Shown here one piece after another: positions 24,301-43,400 of a DNA stretch of 64,000 bases. This stretch comes from Chondrosia reniformis. Its lineage: Eukaryota; Porifera; Demospongiae; Chondrillida; Chondrillidae. The first letter of the stretch is position 1. Each line of letters starts with the position of its first letter. Below the pieces are notes generated by a model. It did no database searches. It saw only the letters and a program-made list of their open reading frames with translations, and was not told the DNA's origin. Both the position numbers and the translations under genes were made by a program. The stretch is from the NCBI GenBank assembly GCA_947172415.1, contig OX359193.1:5760501-5824500 (forward strand), read 5' to 3'.

Positions 24301-27300
24301 ACTGCATGCCAGTTTGCATGCAGTTAACTAATCCTTTAATCACAATTACATAACTATTTGTTACCAATAATATTTGAGAGGTAACCAGTTTTATCTCACT
24401 GTTAAGAGTGGCTATCTAATGTTTGAAAGGCCTGGATATGCAGCTACGTACGTACATATGTATATATGTGAGTCTAGAAATATTAGATCTGCATGGTGAT
24501 AAAATAGGAAGTATCCATGCAAATTTTAAGCAATTTTTAAGCTATTTATCTGGTATTACAAAGAGCTATCAGAATATTAATTTAAAAATAAGTTTATAAG
24601 CTATGGAATGCTGCATGTACTATATGAAAGTATGTATAAACATATATACATATACAGAAATCATATACTACATGCTTGTAATGTGGTTTGCCTTACTGTG
24701 ATGGAGACCCTTCTCCACTGACTCCTTCCAAGAGATTGGATAAAGTGAGATAAAATGTTCAAAAGTCATTTTCTCTTCAATTTTCAATTCACTTCCCCTA
24801 CAAGTTAAACAATTAAGTAAAAATTTACACACAATGCCATATATACGACATAGTAGTTGTCCGTATTATACTTATATACGTACCAACATTATAACACCTA
24901 CAAATCTTACTCAATCTTATAATAATTTAAAATTCAGCACAATTATGTCATCTGTCACACAACCTACGTATATACTTCAGTTTACTATAGCATTTTCCTC
25001 ATTATTTGTTGATAAGCACTTTTAAAGAAACTATAATGTTGTTGACCTCAATAATCTTTAAGTTATATGTACTATCTATATATCCATCAAATTTATACAG
25101 AAAAATATAATATTTGTTAATAAAAGAAAGAGATAAAAGGGGTCTACATATCTAGCTCAAATTAACACACTATTGTTCTTGTATAAACAGGTCTATAGAG
25201 TAATCAGTATTTACTCCTAAAAACAAGTATATATATGTCTAACAGAAATATACACACCAAAGTGTATGACACTAAGCCAGATAGAAGCACCCATGCATAT
25301 ACATAGGCATAAGAGAATTGCACTTGTAAGTAAACAACACGTTGCTAAGGTTTACACTGCTAAGGTTTACATTGCTAAGGTTTACATTGCTAAGGTTTAG
25401 GTCAGACTAGACTAGAGAAATACTACATCTATCTATCTACTCTTCATAAATCAAACACAAACACTTATCTCTGGATCATATTACAAGACAGCTGCAATAC
25501 ACAGTATCCTATGCAACTTTCCTGCAGAGGACATGAGCTATCATTCTTAGAGTGCAGTGTATTTCATTACGCCCAACAAATCTGCCTCGTGCAATTAAAA
25601 GTGGGTCATTAAATTTAGATATTAACAGAAGTGTGATGGATAATGAACTATGAGTGGATAACCAACAAGGTTTATACTCTATATATGGTAGAGACACTTA
25701 CATGTAGACATGTACGTATAGCAGTGATATATAAATATTTCTGTATCTTCTAATGTTTTCTTGAAAATAGATTTTAATGTACTAGGGGTTGTGCATTAAC
25801 AGTATTCCTAAATAGTGAACCATACACATATGTATATAAAGGACCTAAAAAACTCCCAAAGTTACTGGATGAAGGGTGGCATTCCCAGAAACAGCTGTCT
25901 GGCCCAGTGGAGCAGAAGAATAAAGAGAATTTAAGAATCTTGTATTCTCTGCTAACACTATACGTAGGTTTAGTTCCCTATAGGCCTTTAATTTACTGTA
26001 GAATGTATGTATTATATACACTGTATGTTATTACTCATGCATATATCACCATTACAGAGAATATACACTGACACTCTCAGTAGATATACGTACGTCGTTG
26101 GAGGAATATTTGGGGTTATCCTCTAAAGTACACTGTATATGTAACATTAGTTTAAATGTATAAAACAGAAAGATTTACTTATTACATGCACTTTCAATAT
26201 ACAGTATATATCTCATAAGTGTCCAACTTAAACATTATGAAATAATTTAACACATTACAACAACTGTATATACGTTTATAGTATACGTACTTACTAAGCT
26301 TATTCTTTACACATATATATAGAAATTAAAATTAATACCTATGTCATATATGTCATCATAGGTACCTATATACGTATATTACTTTAGTAGCTATTAATAT
26401 ATTAGATGACACATTTCGCTATCATCTACTTTAGAGTAAAGGCCTATAGGGAACTAAACCTATGAGAGCTTTGGATGAGGATACAAGAGTTTTCTCATTT
26501 CACTTTTCTTCCATGTATGTGGTACATATCTCTCAATGAAGATCTTTATGTATGTACTTTGCAGTATTCTTCCTCAATCTAGTGTGTACACTTTGACAAT
26601 GTGGAAATTCAATATACCTATACTATGTACTTTGTATCTTTCCAAATAGCTTCTGTTATATATTAAATGCAAACACCTTGATGCATAATTCGTAGTAAAA
26701 ATCGTCATAAAAGTCAAGTTTACCACTGTGCTATAAGGCCTTTTCGGAGAATCCCACTCCTCATCAGTAGCACTGGGTAGCAATTCTTTAGAGTAACCAA
26801 GCTACCAATTCTTTATCTCTCGACAAAGGATTGGCTGAAACACATTTAAAAACGTCAAACCTAAAACTCAGAAAACTCTATAACCAACATCAATATTATT
26901 ATGTAGGCAAAATAGTATGAACAAGGAAATTATTAACCGTTTTAACACCTACATTGGATTCACTTAGTCTCGCCATCGTGGCGTTGAAGAAAGGGTAAGC
27001 CACATAAGCCGGGGCCACAACCCTTTCTTCAACGCCGCGATGGCGAGACTAAGTGAGTCCAATGTAGGTGTTAAAACGGTTAATAATTTCCTTGTTCATA
27101 CCTTGATGCATAGACATATAAATCATTTCTCCAAACACAGGACATCAAAGTGGCTGCATGCAAGTATAGGGAATGCAGCTTGATGGTGATAGAGTTAACA
27201 ACTATTAATATGAACAACCTGGGAGTAGATCATTGTAAAATTATGAATTGCTAAGCACTCAAAATGAAATCTGTCAAATATTATAACACCAATATTCTCA

Positions 27301-27885
27301 GCTATAAGTGGTGTAATTAAAATATAATCATGCACCTATATCTGTATGGTATACGTACATATAATGTATGTACCAAACAGCTAGATATTACCTACCAAAT
27401 GTCAGACCCGAATGCGTAATATAACTACTAGGAGATACCTAAATATACATGTACAACCGTTCTATATCCTTTTAAGTCCAATGCAGCTTTATAACTAAAA
27501 CATACACTATTACACTTATTACACAACCTGTAATGCTGGTACTATATACAAGTCCAAAAGTCTATCCATTAAATCGAAGGCAGACTTACAACACAACTCG
27601 AAACTTTGGAGTAGGACTATTACTGGATAAATACCACACCAAATCCGCCTCGCAGAGAGTTCGTCCTTTATTCAAGATCATACCACTCCAAACCTTCCTA
27701 GACTGACATGACCCTGAAAGAGAGATAGAGAAATCGTTCATTACAGAGCCAAATTCAAAGAGGGGGTCGAGGGAGACGTCCCCCGATTATTAATTGCGCA
27801 TTTAAACGGAGAAGGAGTGTTACCGAACAAATGAACAGTCTACAGAAGGCTAACCATCAGAGGGCACTTCTAAGCCCCTTTCCAT
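18373..27885 (-). CDS. SPOC-like, proline-rich and RS-rich protein (5' exons partly resolved)
   Basis: The last exon (18373-23297) encodes ~1,640 residues. Upstream exons in compatible phase are 23790-23937, 24003-24088 and 24697-24797. Together these three encode a SPOC-like domain: YPISWKESVEKG, then LAKLAKYLFKKRLVAIG, KIFYLPKCEVS and SPLYMIVIKDP. Two probable first exons, 27855-27885 and 26724-26785, join as MERGLEVPSD-ELLPSATDEEWDSP; the exons linking them to 24797 are unresolved. A candidate frame lies at 25509-25697. The long exon is Ser/Glu-rich and disordered, with a basic patch KKKRKKKKKK, a proline run PPALPPPLPSYPPP, and a C-terminal SR region (SRSPRRRCSVSPSLSRSS). SPOC domains bind phosphoserine tails such as RNA polymerase II CTD and corepressors; RS tails are common in splicing-associated proteins. 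A nuclear transcription/RNA role is inferred. I do not recognise a named orthologue. Confidence 0.65.
23497..23600 (+). mobile_element. Dispersed repeat family A, copy 5 (partial)
   Basis: Fragment with TTAAAGGTGGAATTCCAGAA and CTGTCTGGTCCAATGGAAAA, in an intron of the SPOC-like gene. Confidence 0.6.
25343..25400. repeat. 15-bp tandem repeat, about 4 copies
   Basis: Four consecutive units of GCTAAGGTTTACATT or one-base variants. Confidence 0.85.
25829..25997 (+). mobile_element. Dispersed repeat family A, copy 6
   Basis: Contains GATGAAGGGTGGCATTCCC, CAGAAACAGCTGTCTGGCCC and GTTCCCTATAGGCCTTTA; intronic in the SPOC-like gene. Confidence 0.75.
26425..26510 (-). mobile_element. Dispersed repeat family A, copy 7 (one end only)
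   Basis: Contains AGAGTAAAGGCCTATAGGGA followed by GAGAGCTTTGGATGAGGATA, then breaks off before the core. Intronic. Confidence 0.7.
26916..27100. mobile_element. Foldback (palindromic) element, ~80-bp inverted arms
   Basis: The left arm begins TATGAACAAGGAAATTATTA and the right arm ends as its reverse complement. Both contain TCTCGCCATCG or its complement. The arms differ at only about two positions over ~80 bp, around a ~23-bp loop AAGCCACATAAGCCGGGGCC. TA at both ends fits a TA target-site duplication, as in Tc1/mariner-type MITEs. It lies in a predicted intron of the SPOC-like gene. High arm identity implies recent origin or ongoing gene conversion. Confidence 0.85.
27101..27854. other. 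Predicted first intron of the SPOC-like gene
   Basis: This lies between the proposed exon 1 (27855-27885) and exon 2. It is AT-rich; I see no other gene, repeat or RNA in it. Confidence 0.45.
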
Positions 27886-28188
27886 GCTTCTTGTCGTTTG
27901 TCTACAGCGTTCTTCCGTCCTCCACGTATACAGTTTCCTCACTTATTTATTGATAGCTACAAGCTGGGCGCTCCATAAATTAGCTTACACAAACTCGAGT
28001 CTTGTGGTATTTAAATATTAAACAATATGCCTAGAGAATTAATATAAATGGTGTACTTTCGTTCTGGTATTTACATTCGACACATTTCAAATCGACAATT
28101 TGCTATCAATAAATACATGTGAAATATATATAAATATTCTAATGTTGTATATTTGCAGAATCTAGTGCCATAGCTACTCTTGCCCAGT

Positions 28189-35624
<7,436 letters not shown>

Positions 35625-35851
35625 TTTAATATTCCTAGCTTCGCTTTGATTGTATAATAACGCCAGGTACACGCCGTATTATAGCTTAAAACAAATTACG
35701 TAATGATCCCGTGGTATTGCACTATTCATACGTACGACTGCGCCCTGATTCGTGACTTTAGCCAAAATTCATGCAATGCATATCCGGTCAATTCATCAGA
35801 GAATATTTTTATAAAAAGGATTTAAAAATTTAAGAAGACAAAGAAATACAT

Positions 35852-36970
35852 TTACAGATAAGCACTAGCCAGTCTGTTTGAGGGTGAAAACATATAGTCT
35901 AGTGATTGTTTTTCCAAGTCTGTTAAGTCTGGATGCCATAAATCCAATATTAAAACCACCCTCTCTCTTCCTTCAGTGAAATACATCTCATGCTGTAATA
36001 TTTTACTTTCAATTCTAACTTCACATGTTCCTCCTTTAGCCAATTCTTTATTGCTATCATACTGTGAGTCAATCAATGGTTCTTCAGAATAGCAAACTCC
36101 ATGTAAAAAGCTATCATCAAAAATAAGTGCTTCCCCTAACTTCCATGTGCGTGTCTCCCGATTAACACAGAGATGAAAGCAATTAGTTGTATATAGAGGA
36201 ATATGCAATCGTAATCTGAAATTACAGGGTCCATAGTGAGGTTCAATCTCACTACCGCATTCCAGAACAGAGAAAAAGACATTACCATAGGAGTTTTTAA
36301 TCATCAGTGAATTATTAAGATGATGAATGTGGTGAATTAAGGCTGGACAGTTCTGACAGTTTTCAGTGATATACTGACCCTGATTCACTAAGTAGTATGT
36401 CTTCCATGTGCCATTAGGTACAATATTTGTTTTCCACCCATCTAATTTGTTTCGGATGGAGTTATATTCACTTCTTAAATTGTCTAAACACTCTTGTGTT
36501 AATAGCTCATGTAATTGTGGATATACCTTAACCACCTCACTTTTTGACCAATAATTCTTTGATGTTAAGCCATCCACAATCCACAGCGGATGTTTTGTTA
36601 CACTTTCAGCTTTCATACTGTCCACTGGCATATCATGGAAAGTACTGTTCTGATTAGAAGTGCTGGAATCACCTTTTGTGCACAGTTGAGCCATGCCATA
36701 GATCCTCTCCAAATCAGTTCTTTCAATACCTTCACTTTTCACAAGTTTTTCCAATTCTGCGAGTGCGCTTTGTTCCAGTTTTTGGGTTTTTCGCAGTCGA
36801 CATCTTACACATTGTGGAGATTGGCAAGCTACTGGAACCGCCATGGACAAATCTTTTGCGTGGCTACCTCTGTGTCTATTATCCACGTTATGTTTCACAC
36901 ACACAATTATGAAAACAAGAAGGCCGACTGCTACGGTACACCACCACGAATAATCTGTAAGGTTCTCCAT
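35852..36970 (-). CDS. ASPHD2: Aspartate beta-hydroxylase domain-containing protein (ASPHD2-like)
   Basis: A single exon of 372 codons. Residues ~9-25 form an N-terminal membrane anchor (type II), followed by a Cys/Arg stretch and the catalytic domain. The aspartyl/asparaginyl hydroxylase motifs are intact: EPHYGPCNFRLRLHIPL with His245 and His256, GEALIFDDSFLHG with His290, and RVVLILDLWHPDL with Arg337. In ASPH the equivalents of His245 and His290 bind iron and Arg337 binds 2-oxoglutarate, so catalysis is plausible; the substrate is unknown. Human ASPHD1 and ASPHD2 have the same short architecture without the TPR region of ASPH; I favour ASPHD2 but cannot exclude a pro-orthologue of both. 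Its start lies 202 bp from that of DNAH10, head-to-head; its stop lies 228 bp before the POR start. Confidence 0.85.
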   Translation of the reverse strand: MENLTDYSWWCTVAVGLLVFIIVCVKHNVDNRHRGSHAKDLSMAVPVACQSPQCVRCRLRKTQKLEQSALAELEKLVKSEGIERTDLERIYGMAQLCTKGDSSTSNQNSTFHDMPVDSMKAESVTKHPLWIVDGLTSKNYWSKSEVVKVYPQLHELLTQECLDNLRSEYNSIRNKLDGWKTNIVPNGTWKTYYLVNQGQYITENCQNCPALIHHIHHLNNSLMIKNSYGNVFFSVLECGSEIEPHYGPCNFRLRLHIPLYTTNCFHLCVNRETRTWKLGEALIFDDSFLHGVCYSEEPLIDSQYDSNKELAKGGTCEVRIESKILQHEMYFTEGRERVVLILDLWHPDLTDLEKQSLDYMFSPSNRLASAYL

Positions 36971-37172
36971 GTAATCCGATAATGAACTGTATTCAAAGTA
37001 GAATCACATCATCTAGTCGCGTACCATCCGCCATTTTTACTTACCTAAAATGACAGTTGGGTTTGGGTCCGAGACTTTTAATGAAAATCCAGTCTACCAT
37101 TTCTATGGAAACGGCAGCTAAGATGGCGTCGTTTTAGAGAAAACAAAGACTTAACCGTGTACATTTTCCACC
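36971..37172. promoter_or_regulatory. Divergent promoter region ASPHD2 / DNAH10
   Basis: The 202 bp between two divergent start codons must hold both promoters. It includes YY1-like cores in both directions (CCGCCATTTT near 37028 and AAGATGGCGTC near 37120) and an X-box-like site at 37099-37112. There is no TATA box. The motifs are seen; their function is inferred. Confidence 0.55.
37099..37112 (+). promoter_or_regulatory. Degenerate RFX X-box-like site
   Basis: ATTTCTATGGAAAC: the right half matches known X-box right halves (ATGGAAAC), while the left half matches GTTGCC at only three of six positions. It lies ~60 bp upstream of the DNAH10 start, where RFX sites of ciliary genes usually sit. 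Confidence 0.35.
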
Positions 37173-40100
37173 ATGGAAGATTATAGAATCTTGTGGATAA
37201 AAGACAGAGTCAAAAAGGGACTTGGAATTGGGAAGGATGAAAGTTTTATAGAATTCCTTTGCAGAAACAACAATGAAGCGGCTAAGGCGCTAACGAGCTA
37301 CTTGAACAGTCCAATAGAGGAAGATCCCGGAGCACTCCTCTTTTACAGTCACCTTGTGGAAGTCGAAGAAGAAGTCGAAATGGTCGAGGGTAGGTAGCTG
37401 TATATCCTAAAGTCTTGTGCACGTGTAATTGGCAGTTTTGTCAATTGTTGCTCGTTTGCTGTCGACCTACGTAAATCTGCAATCTACAGCCAATTAAATT
37501 AGATTTGATATCTTTGTTACAGAACAGCTAATCGAGCACATGGTAGAAGAAGCTCAGAAGCTAGATGATGGAAGCACTGTGGATTCGGACCAGAGAAGCG
37601 CTTCTCCTGGGGAGGCTGCGGGAACCGAGGGGAATGGAACACCTGAAGAAACAGACTTGGAAGGAAGCTCCTCTGGTATGGAGATAGGTCATGCATTCTT
37701 TGCAATGTACAATGTATATACGCATTACTAAAACTATTTTGCTTGTAAATCATTTAGAATCAAATGCAGGAGATAGAAAGCCAAAGGTATATGCTACTAT
37801 TGGATACATGCTCACGTGTGTATATACGTACGTATATGGTATTATATATGCTTACTTGTGTCTTTGAATGACAGAAGACAGTGCTTCAGCTGGTGAAGCG
37901 GAGTGTGGTGTGCATGTGTTGGAAGCACCTGCCGGAGGAGGTAGAGGGATCTCGCACTGTGTACTTCATCCGCAACACCTCAGAGCCCATACCAGAGGCA
38001 TCCAGTGGTGATACAGCAGCCAAGATCATGACAGCCTCTTTTGAGATGGGTGCACTTCAAGGAAGTTCACTGAAAGCCTTGGAGCTAGTACTCAACTATG
38101 TGTATGTACCTCTTCTGGCAGCAGCTGGACAGAGGAACAGGGATGGGGAGCTTCTCTCCACAGCGCCCTCCAGTGCTAGAGCTCTCAGTAGGATGAGCAT
38201 CCGGAAAGATGATTTGGACAGCAGTGATGAGGAAGAGGATGGAGAGAATGCAGGCCATCTGGCTGCTGATGTCAGGCGGACCCCATCATCACTTCAAGAC
38301 AACAAGCAGTCCTACTTGAGGGATGAGTTGCTGCTCAATGTCAAAAAGTTTTCCACCTATGTGGCATTCACCATAAACCAAGTGGCTGGGGAAGTGAAAC
38401 TGGATGTTCCAGTAATTCTAGAGACAGATCCTGCTGTCACTGGGAAGGATCCCCAACTGGTGTCCACTTGTGAGCATGCTGTGGAGGCCTGGTGCAAAGT
38501 AATCTCTGCTACACTGGAGGAGCAGCAAAGGAAGGAGCCGGCTGCAAATGGTCCTTTGGCAGAGATTGAGTTTTGGAAGGAACGTAATTCATCTCTTGGT
38601 TCCTTATGGGAACAGCTCAGTGCTCCTCAGCCCAAAAAGGTGCTGGATTTTCTGCATTCCTGTAGTTCCCCCACCAGCTCCAGCTTTGAGTATCACTGGC
38701 AGGAGCTCACCAAATACTACATCGAGGCAAAGGATAATGTGAGGTTCCTCTCCACTCTGGAGCGTCACTTCAAGAATATTGCCCTTGGAGCCAGCTTTAC
38801 CATAGTTATAGATACCCTGCCAGCACTGATGAATGCTCTGAGGATGGTATGGGTAATCTCAAGGCACTACAACACAGATGGACGCATGGTGCCTTTGATG
38901 GAGCGTATTGCTTGGGAATTATGTGAGAGAATTTCAAGAACAGTTAACATCAGGACAATATTTGGGTATGTGTGCACTGCCAGTTTAAGAAGACCATATA
39001 CATATGTATGTAAGTACAGTACATGCATACGTACTCATACATTTACTTTTTATAGAAGTGAGACTTGTAGTCATTATTGTTCATTGTTTCTTGTGTTGTG
39101 TCACTCTTCCTTGTAAGTGTGCATGCCTGAAAGGTCCTACCCTTTTAGGGAGCCAACAGAGATAGTGAAGGAGAAGACGAAAGAAGCCAAGGAAATGGTG
39201 GATATGTGGAAGAAGTCCTATTTAGATGTCAGAGCCAAGATAGAAGCTTCAGGTAGAGATGAGCGGTGGGAATTTGACCGAAAAAGACTGTTTGACAAGA
39301 CAGATTATGCAGGAGTTATATGTCAAGACATACACAAAGTTGTTCAGGTTAGAGGTTGCTACCTCAATAGCATTATTAGAGGAAATATCAAATGATTAGT
39401 GATCATGCAGAGAAATGTCAGTAAATTATTGATCCAGCAAGATATTATAAACTCTCTTTGCTGTTTATGTACATACATACTAATGTGTTTCCAGTGATTT
39501 TCTGTTCATTAATACCTTTTATCTGTTTGAATACTACAATAGACGGTTGAGGAGTTTTACAATATATTTGGTCCAGAACTGAAAGCTGTTACAGGCAACC
39601 CTGAACGAATCGACAGAGTTCTTGAAAGAGTTGAACGGCTTATCTTACCCATAGCTGAGGTTTGTAATTTGGTGATACAGTAATAATGTGTTTGTATATC
39701 AATCCACTACAGTTCTTTTATGTTATAGTGTTCATATACATATGTACATATGTACGTATATACGTACATACAAGTATCCTAATACTTTGTCTCTATATAT
39801 GTACGTACGTATGTATATGTTTGTAGATAAAATTTGATCCTTACCAGCCCTCCACACACAATGAATGGAAGAAGGTTATGCATCGCTTTGACAACAGTGT
39901 GCGTACCATTGAGAGTGAGGCAAACTCCTTCATTGATGATTCCTTTAAGAGTCTGAGGTCTGCAGAGGGAGCCTTTGACATGTTGCACAACTTTAAGCAC
40001 ATTAGAGGTCGAGCTGCCATAAACACTACAATGATGATGAAGTTTGAGGAGATCCTGGCACAATACAGCAAAGAGGTAGGCCAACAATACTACGTATGCG

Positions 40101-40366
40101 TACGTACATACTGTATTTGTTTGTCTAGAAGCCGGGTCTCATTTAGAGGCCAGGATTCAGTTGGACTATTCCTAAATATGTAGAAGCCTCTATTCGACAA
40201 ATACAGTGCATGGCTAATGTATTTATATTTATATGCTCATAAATAGTACTTATTCATCCATGAATACAACATCGACATACATACACCCATACCAGTTGCC
40301 ATGGTTATCAACACTTACGTATTGTACGTATTTTGCTGGTATAGATTTTTACTGTGGTTGAGCTTT

Positions 40367-40448
<82 letters not shown>

Positions 40449-43400
40449 GATTGACACCATTCGTGATCTCTTTGAGGGACACAAGAAGAGTCCTCCCATC
40501 TCTAAGAACCAGCCCCCCATAGCTGGTGCCATCTCCTGGTCTCGGTCACTGTTCCATCGTATCAAGCAGACTGTGGTCAGACTGAGGACCATGAAGGATC
40601 TAGTAACGTCACCCACAGGGAAAAGTGTAAGCACCGCATCACTGTATAACTGTCTGCCTACATTCACACTTGTCCTCTGTACTCTTGTGTGCAGATAACT
40701 GATCAATATCTTGTGGTTGCACGCTCCATGAAAGACTATGAGGACAGACACTATCAGGCATGGCTGGAGCAGGTGGACAACACCTTGCCCGGGCTGATGA
40801 AAAAATCAGTTCTGACCAAAGCTATCCCACCCCAGCCACCCAAGGAAGAAGGTAATCGTGATGAAGTCTCTCCATTATCATCTCCAACAAAAGCCCACTC
40901 AGGCATTTTGGTAGAGGCAGCTATTAGCCAAAGTTAGTAAACATACCTTTGAGCATTGTTTAATCACGAGTAAATGACTCTATTCTCATGACCTGCAGCT
41001 TTGTCGCCTGGCCAAGAGTATGTAGTTAACCTTCCTCCCGAGCTAATGGAATTAATTATAGAGACCAGATATCTGGAGCAGCTCCATTTTCCGATTCCTG
41101 ACCAAGCTAAGAATGTTGCCCTTCAGGAGGAGAAGCTACTCACATACAAAGATGGACTCAAGAGAATACTCAAGAGATACAGGCATTGTATAGAGGTTCT
41201 TGGGGAGGCAGAAGTGAGTGCTTGTGTTATGAAGCATGTACATGTACAGAGGGTGTAACTAAATCTTTATGATGTTTGAAAAGGAGGTTGCGTATGTGAC
41301 TTTAATTCTTTTTAAGCACATCAGTACATATGTACTATTAAATTTGTATGGTACATATACATATATATGCCCAAGAAGGCACTCACATTTGTATACAGAT
41401 ATGTGCATATGTATATAACCACATTTATGACTTAGGTTATTGCAGCCTCTCATGTATTTCTGTGTCTATATACGTAGTTTGAGTTGTTGAATGACCACAT
41501 AAAGAGTCTACAGAAGCACATCAAGCCAGGTGTTAAGAGGTTGAACTGGAGTAGTCTGGGCATCCAGGACTACATTGCCAAGTGTGAGGAGGCGCTCTCA
41601 AAATTTGAGTCTCTCAGTAACCAGGTGTTGAAGAATGCCAGTGACATTGAGGAGAGATTGAGGACTATTGAGACAGCTTGCCTTGTGAAGAATCCTTTTG
41701 AAGAGACTGGACCAGATGGAAAGCTTTTGGAAGCAAAGGTGCTAAAGAATTACTGTCCGGTTTCTATCCATCCATACTGCATAACCATAGTTTTTGACTT
41801 ATGTGTATTATATACGTACGTACGTACGTACGTACTAATGTCATTTTACAATTATTTGTACGTACATATACATGGTATTTATCTGTGTGTATATGATATA
41901 CATACGTACGTATATATATATGTGTGTAGATTGTCATATTGTATTTGTAACCATATGTACTGTATATGTGTTGGGTCAGGATAGGATACACCTTTATGTA
42001 CGTACATCTGCGAATTAGGTGTTTTTTGAGTCTCAAGAGAGCCACAGGAAGGATGTTCTGGCTACTCTTTCTAGAAAGTACCATGCCATCACTCCTCTCC
42101 TGACCAAGATAGAAGGACTTGTGGTGTACACTAACACAGGGAAGTCATTTCAGCTTAGAAACTATTATAAGCACTGGGAGAAAAAGCTATTTGAATCCAT
42201 CACTAAAGTAAGTATTGTTAGCTTCAAAGCAATGATATACTGTATACATACTCATATAGATGTTTTTGAGTAATACATATCTGTAATGTGGCATACTGTA
42301 TATATATATATATACGTACGTATGTATACATAAGTGTATTTGTTTGCATGCCTACAATGTCAAGATGTTGATGGTAGACTTTTTCATATTCTTTTCTTAA
42401 TGCAGATGGCTATCAACAACCTACAGTATTTAAATAGTATTCTGACTTGTAAGAGACCCCTATTTTCTGTTGAGACTCTCCTTTCAACTCCTGAGATAGT
42501 CCTCCATCCTCCTGTCAATGAACTGTTTAAGATTACAGTGCAAACCATGAGAGGTTTGGTAGAAGGGTGAGTTCATAGAGTTACACAACTATAAAATAGT
42601 GACTGAAAGCTTAAACTTTTGTATGTTTACAGAACACGAATATTTCGTCGTTGGATGAATGGAACTTGTCTCCAATCTCCTCCAAAACAGATTCCTGATC
42701 AGGATGAGCCATTCTATTTTACATTCTTTACCGATGCTCAGTATCATCCCAAAATCTTGGAACTAGTGAACACAGTTCAGTGCAACATTCAAAAAGGTGT
42801 TACTGATATACTAAAGCACCTAGCTGGGTGGAAGAAGAAATACAAGCCTTTATGGAGGATGCAGCAAATGGTGAGGTGCTGCATAAGTTCATCTTGCATA
42901 CACATGTACTGTACAATTCATACAACATGATGCAGCATGTGTTTCTTAATATACGTATGTATATGCTTAATTATGTACGTACATACGTAGGTATGTCTGT
43001 ATGAATATTTGTACATAGTCATTGTACGTAATACTTAGATAGACATATTGTGGTGACAAATGTTACGTACATAGATGTATTACGGGTTGTATATACATAC
43101 GTATGTATATATACGTATTTTATAGGACCTAACTTTGGAAAAGTTTGCTCAGAGGAACCCTTCCTGTGTCTCATATGATGATAAGTTGCAGTTTTATTCA
43201 CAAGTAGCACAAGAAGTACGTACGTAGGTCCCTTGAACACCAATATATGGATGTCATATGTACGTACAGCATTGAATATCATACGTATGTATGTACGTAT
43301 GTACGTACTTCTACATTGGAACAATAGTTTCTTGAGGGTTGAACATTTATACACAATATTTCATCAACAATTGCATACGTATACGTAATATATTTACTGG

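Larger units (their letters stand above)
24798..26723 (-). other. Unresolved intronic/exonic stretch of the SPOC-like gene
   Basis: One or more exons must lie here, because the exon at 24697-24797 begins with the last base of a codon. A candidate frame at 25509-25697 (RGRFVGRNEIHCTLRMIAHV) follows an AG at a compatible position but lacks a clear GT donor of the right phase. The rest is AT-rich with TACGTA runs, a 15-bp tandem repeat near 25343 and two family A repeat fragments. Confidence 0.4.

Noticed and set aside
24146..24367. Candidate exon of the SPOC-like gene (QLDGKHFEILVESIDDKY)
   Set aside because: The flanking exons join in phase without it, and its only good acceptor gives the wrong phase.
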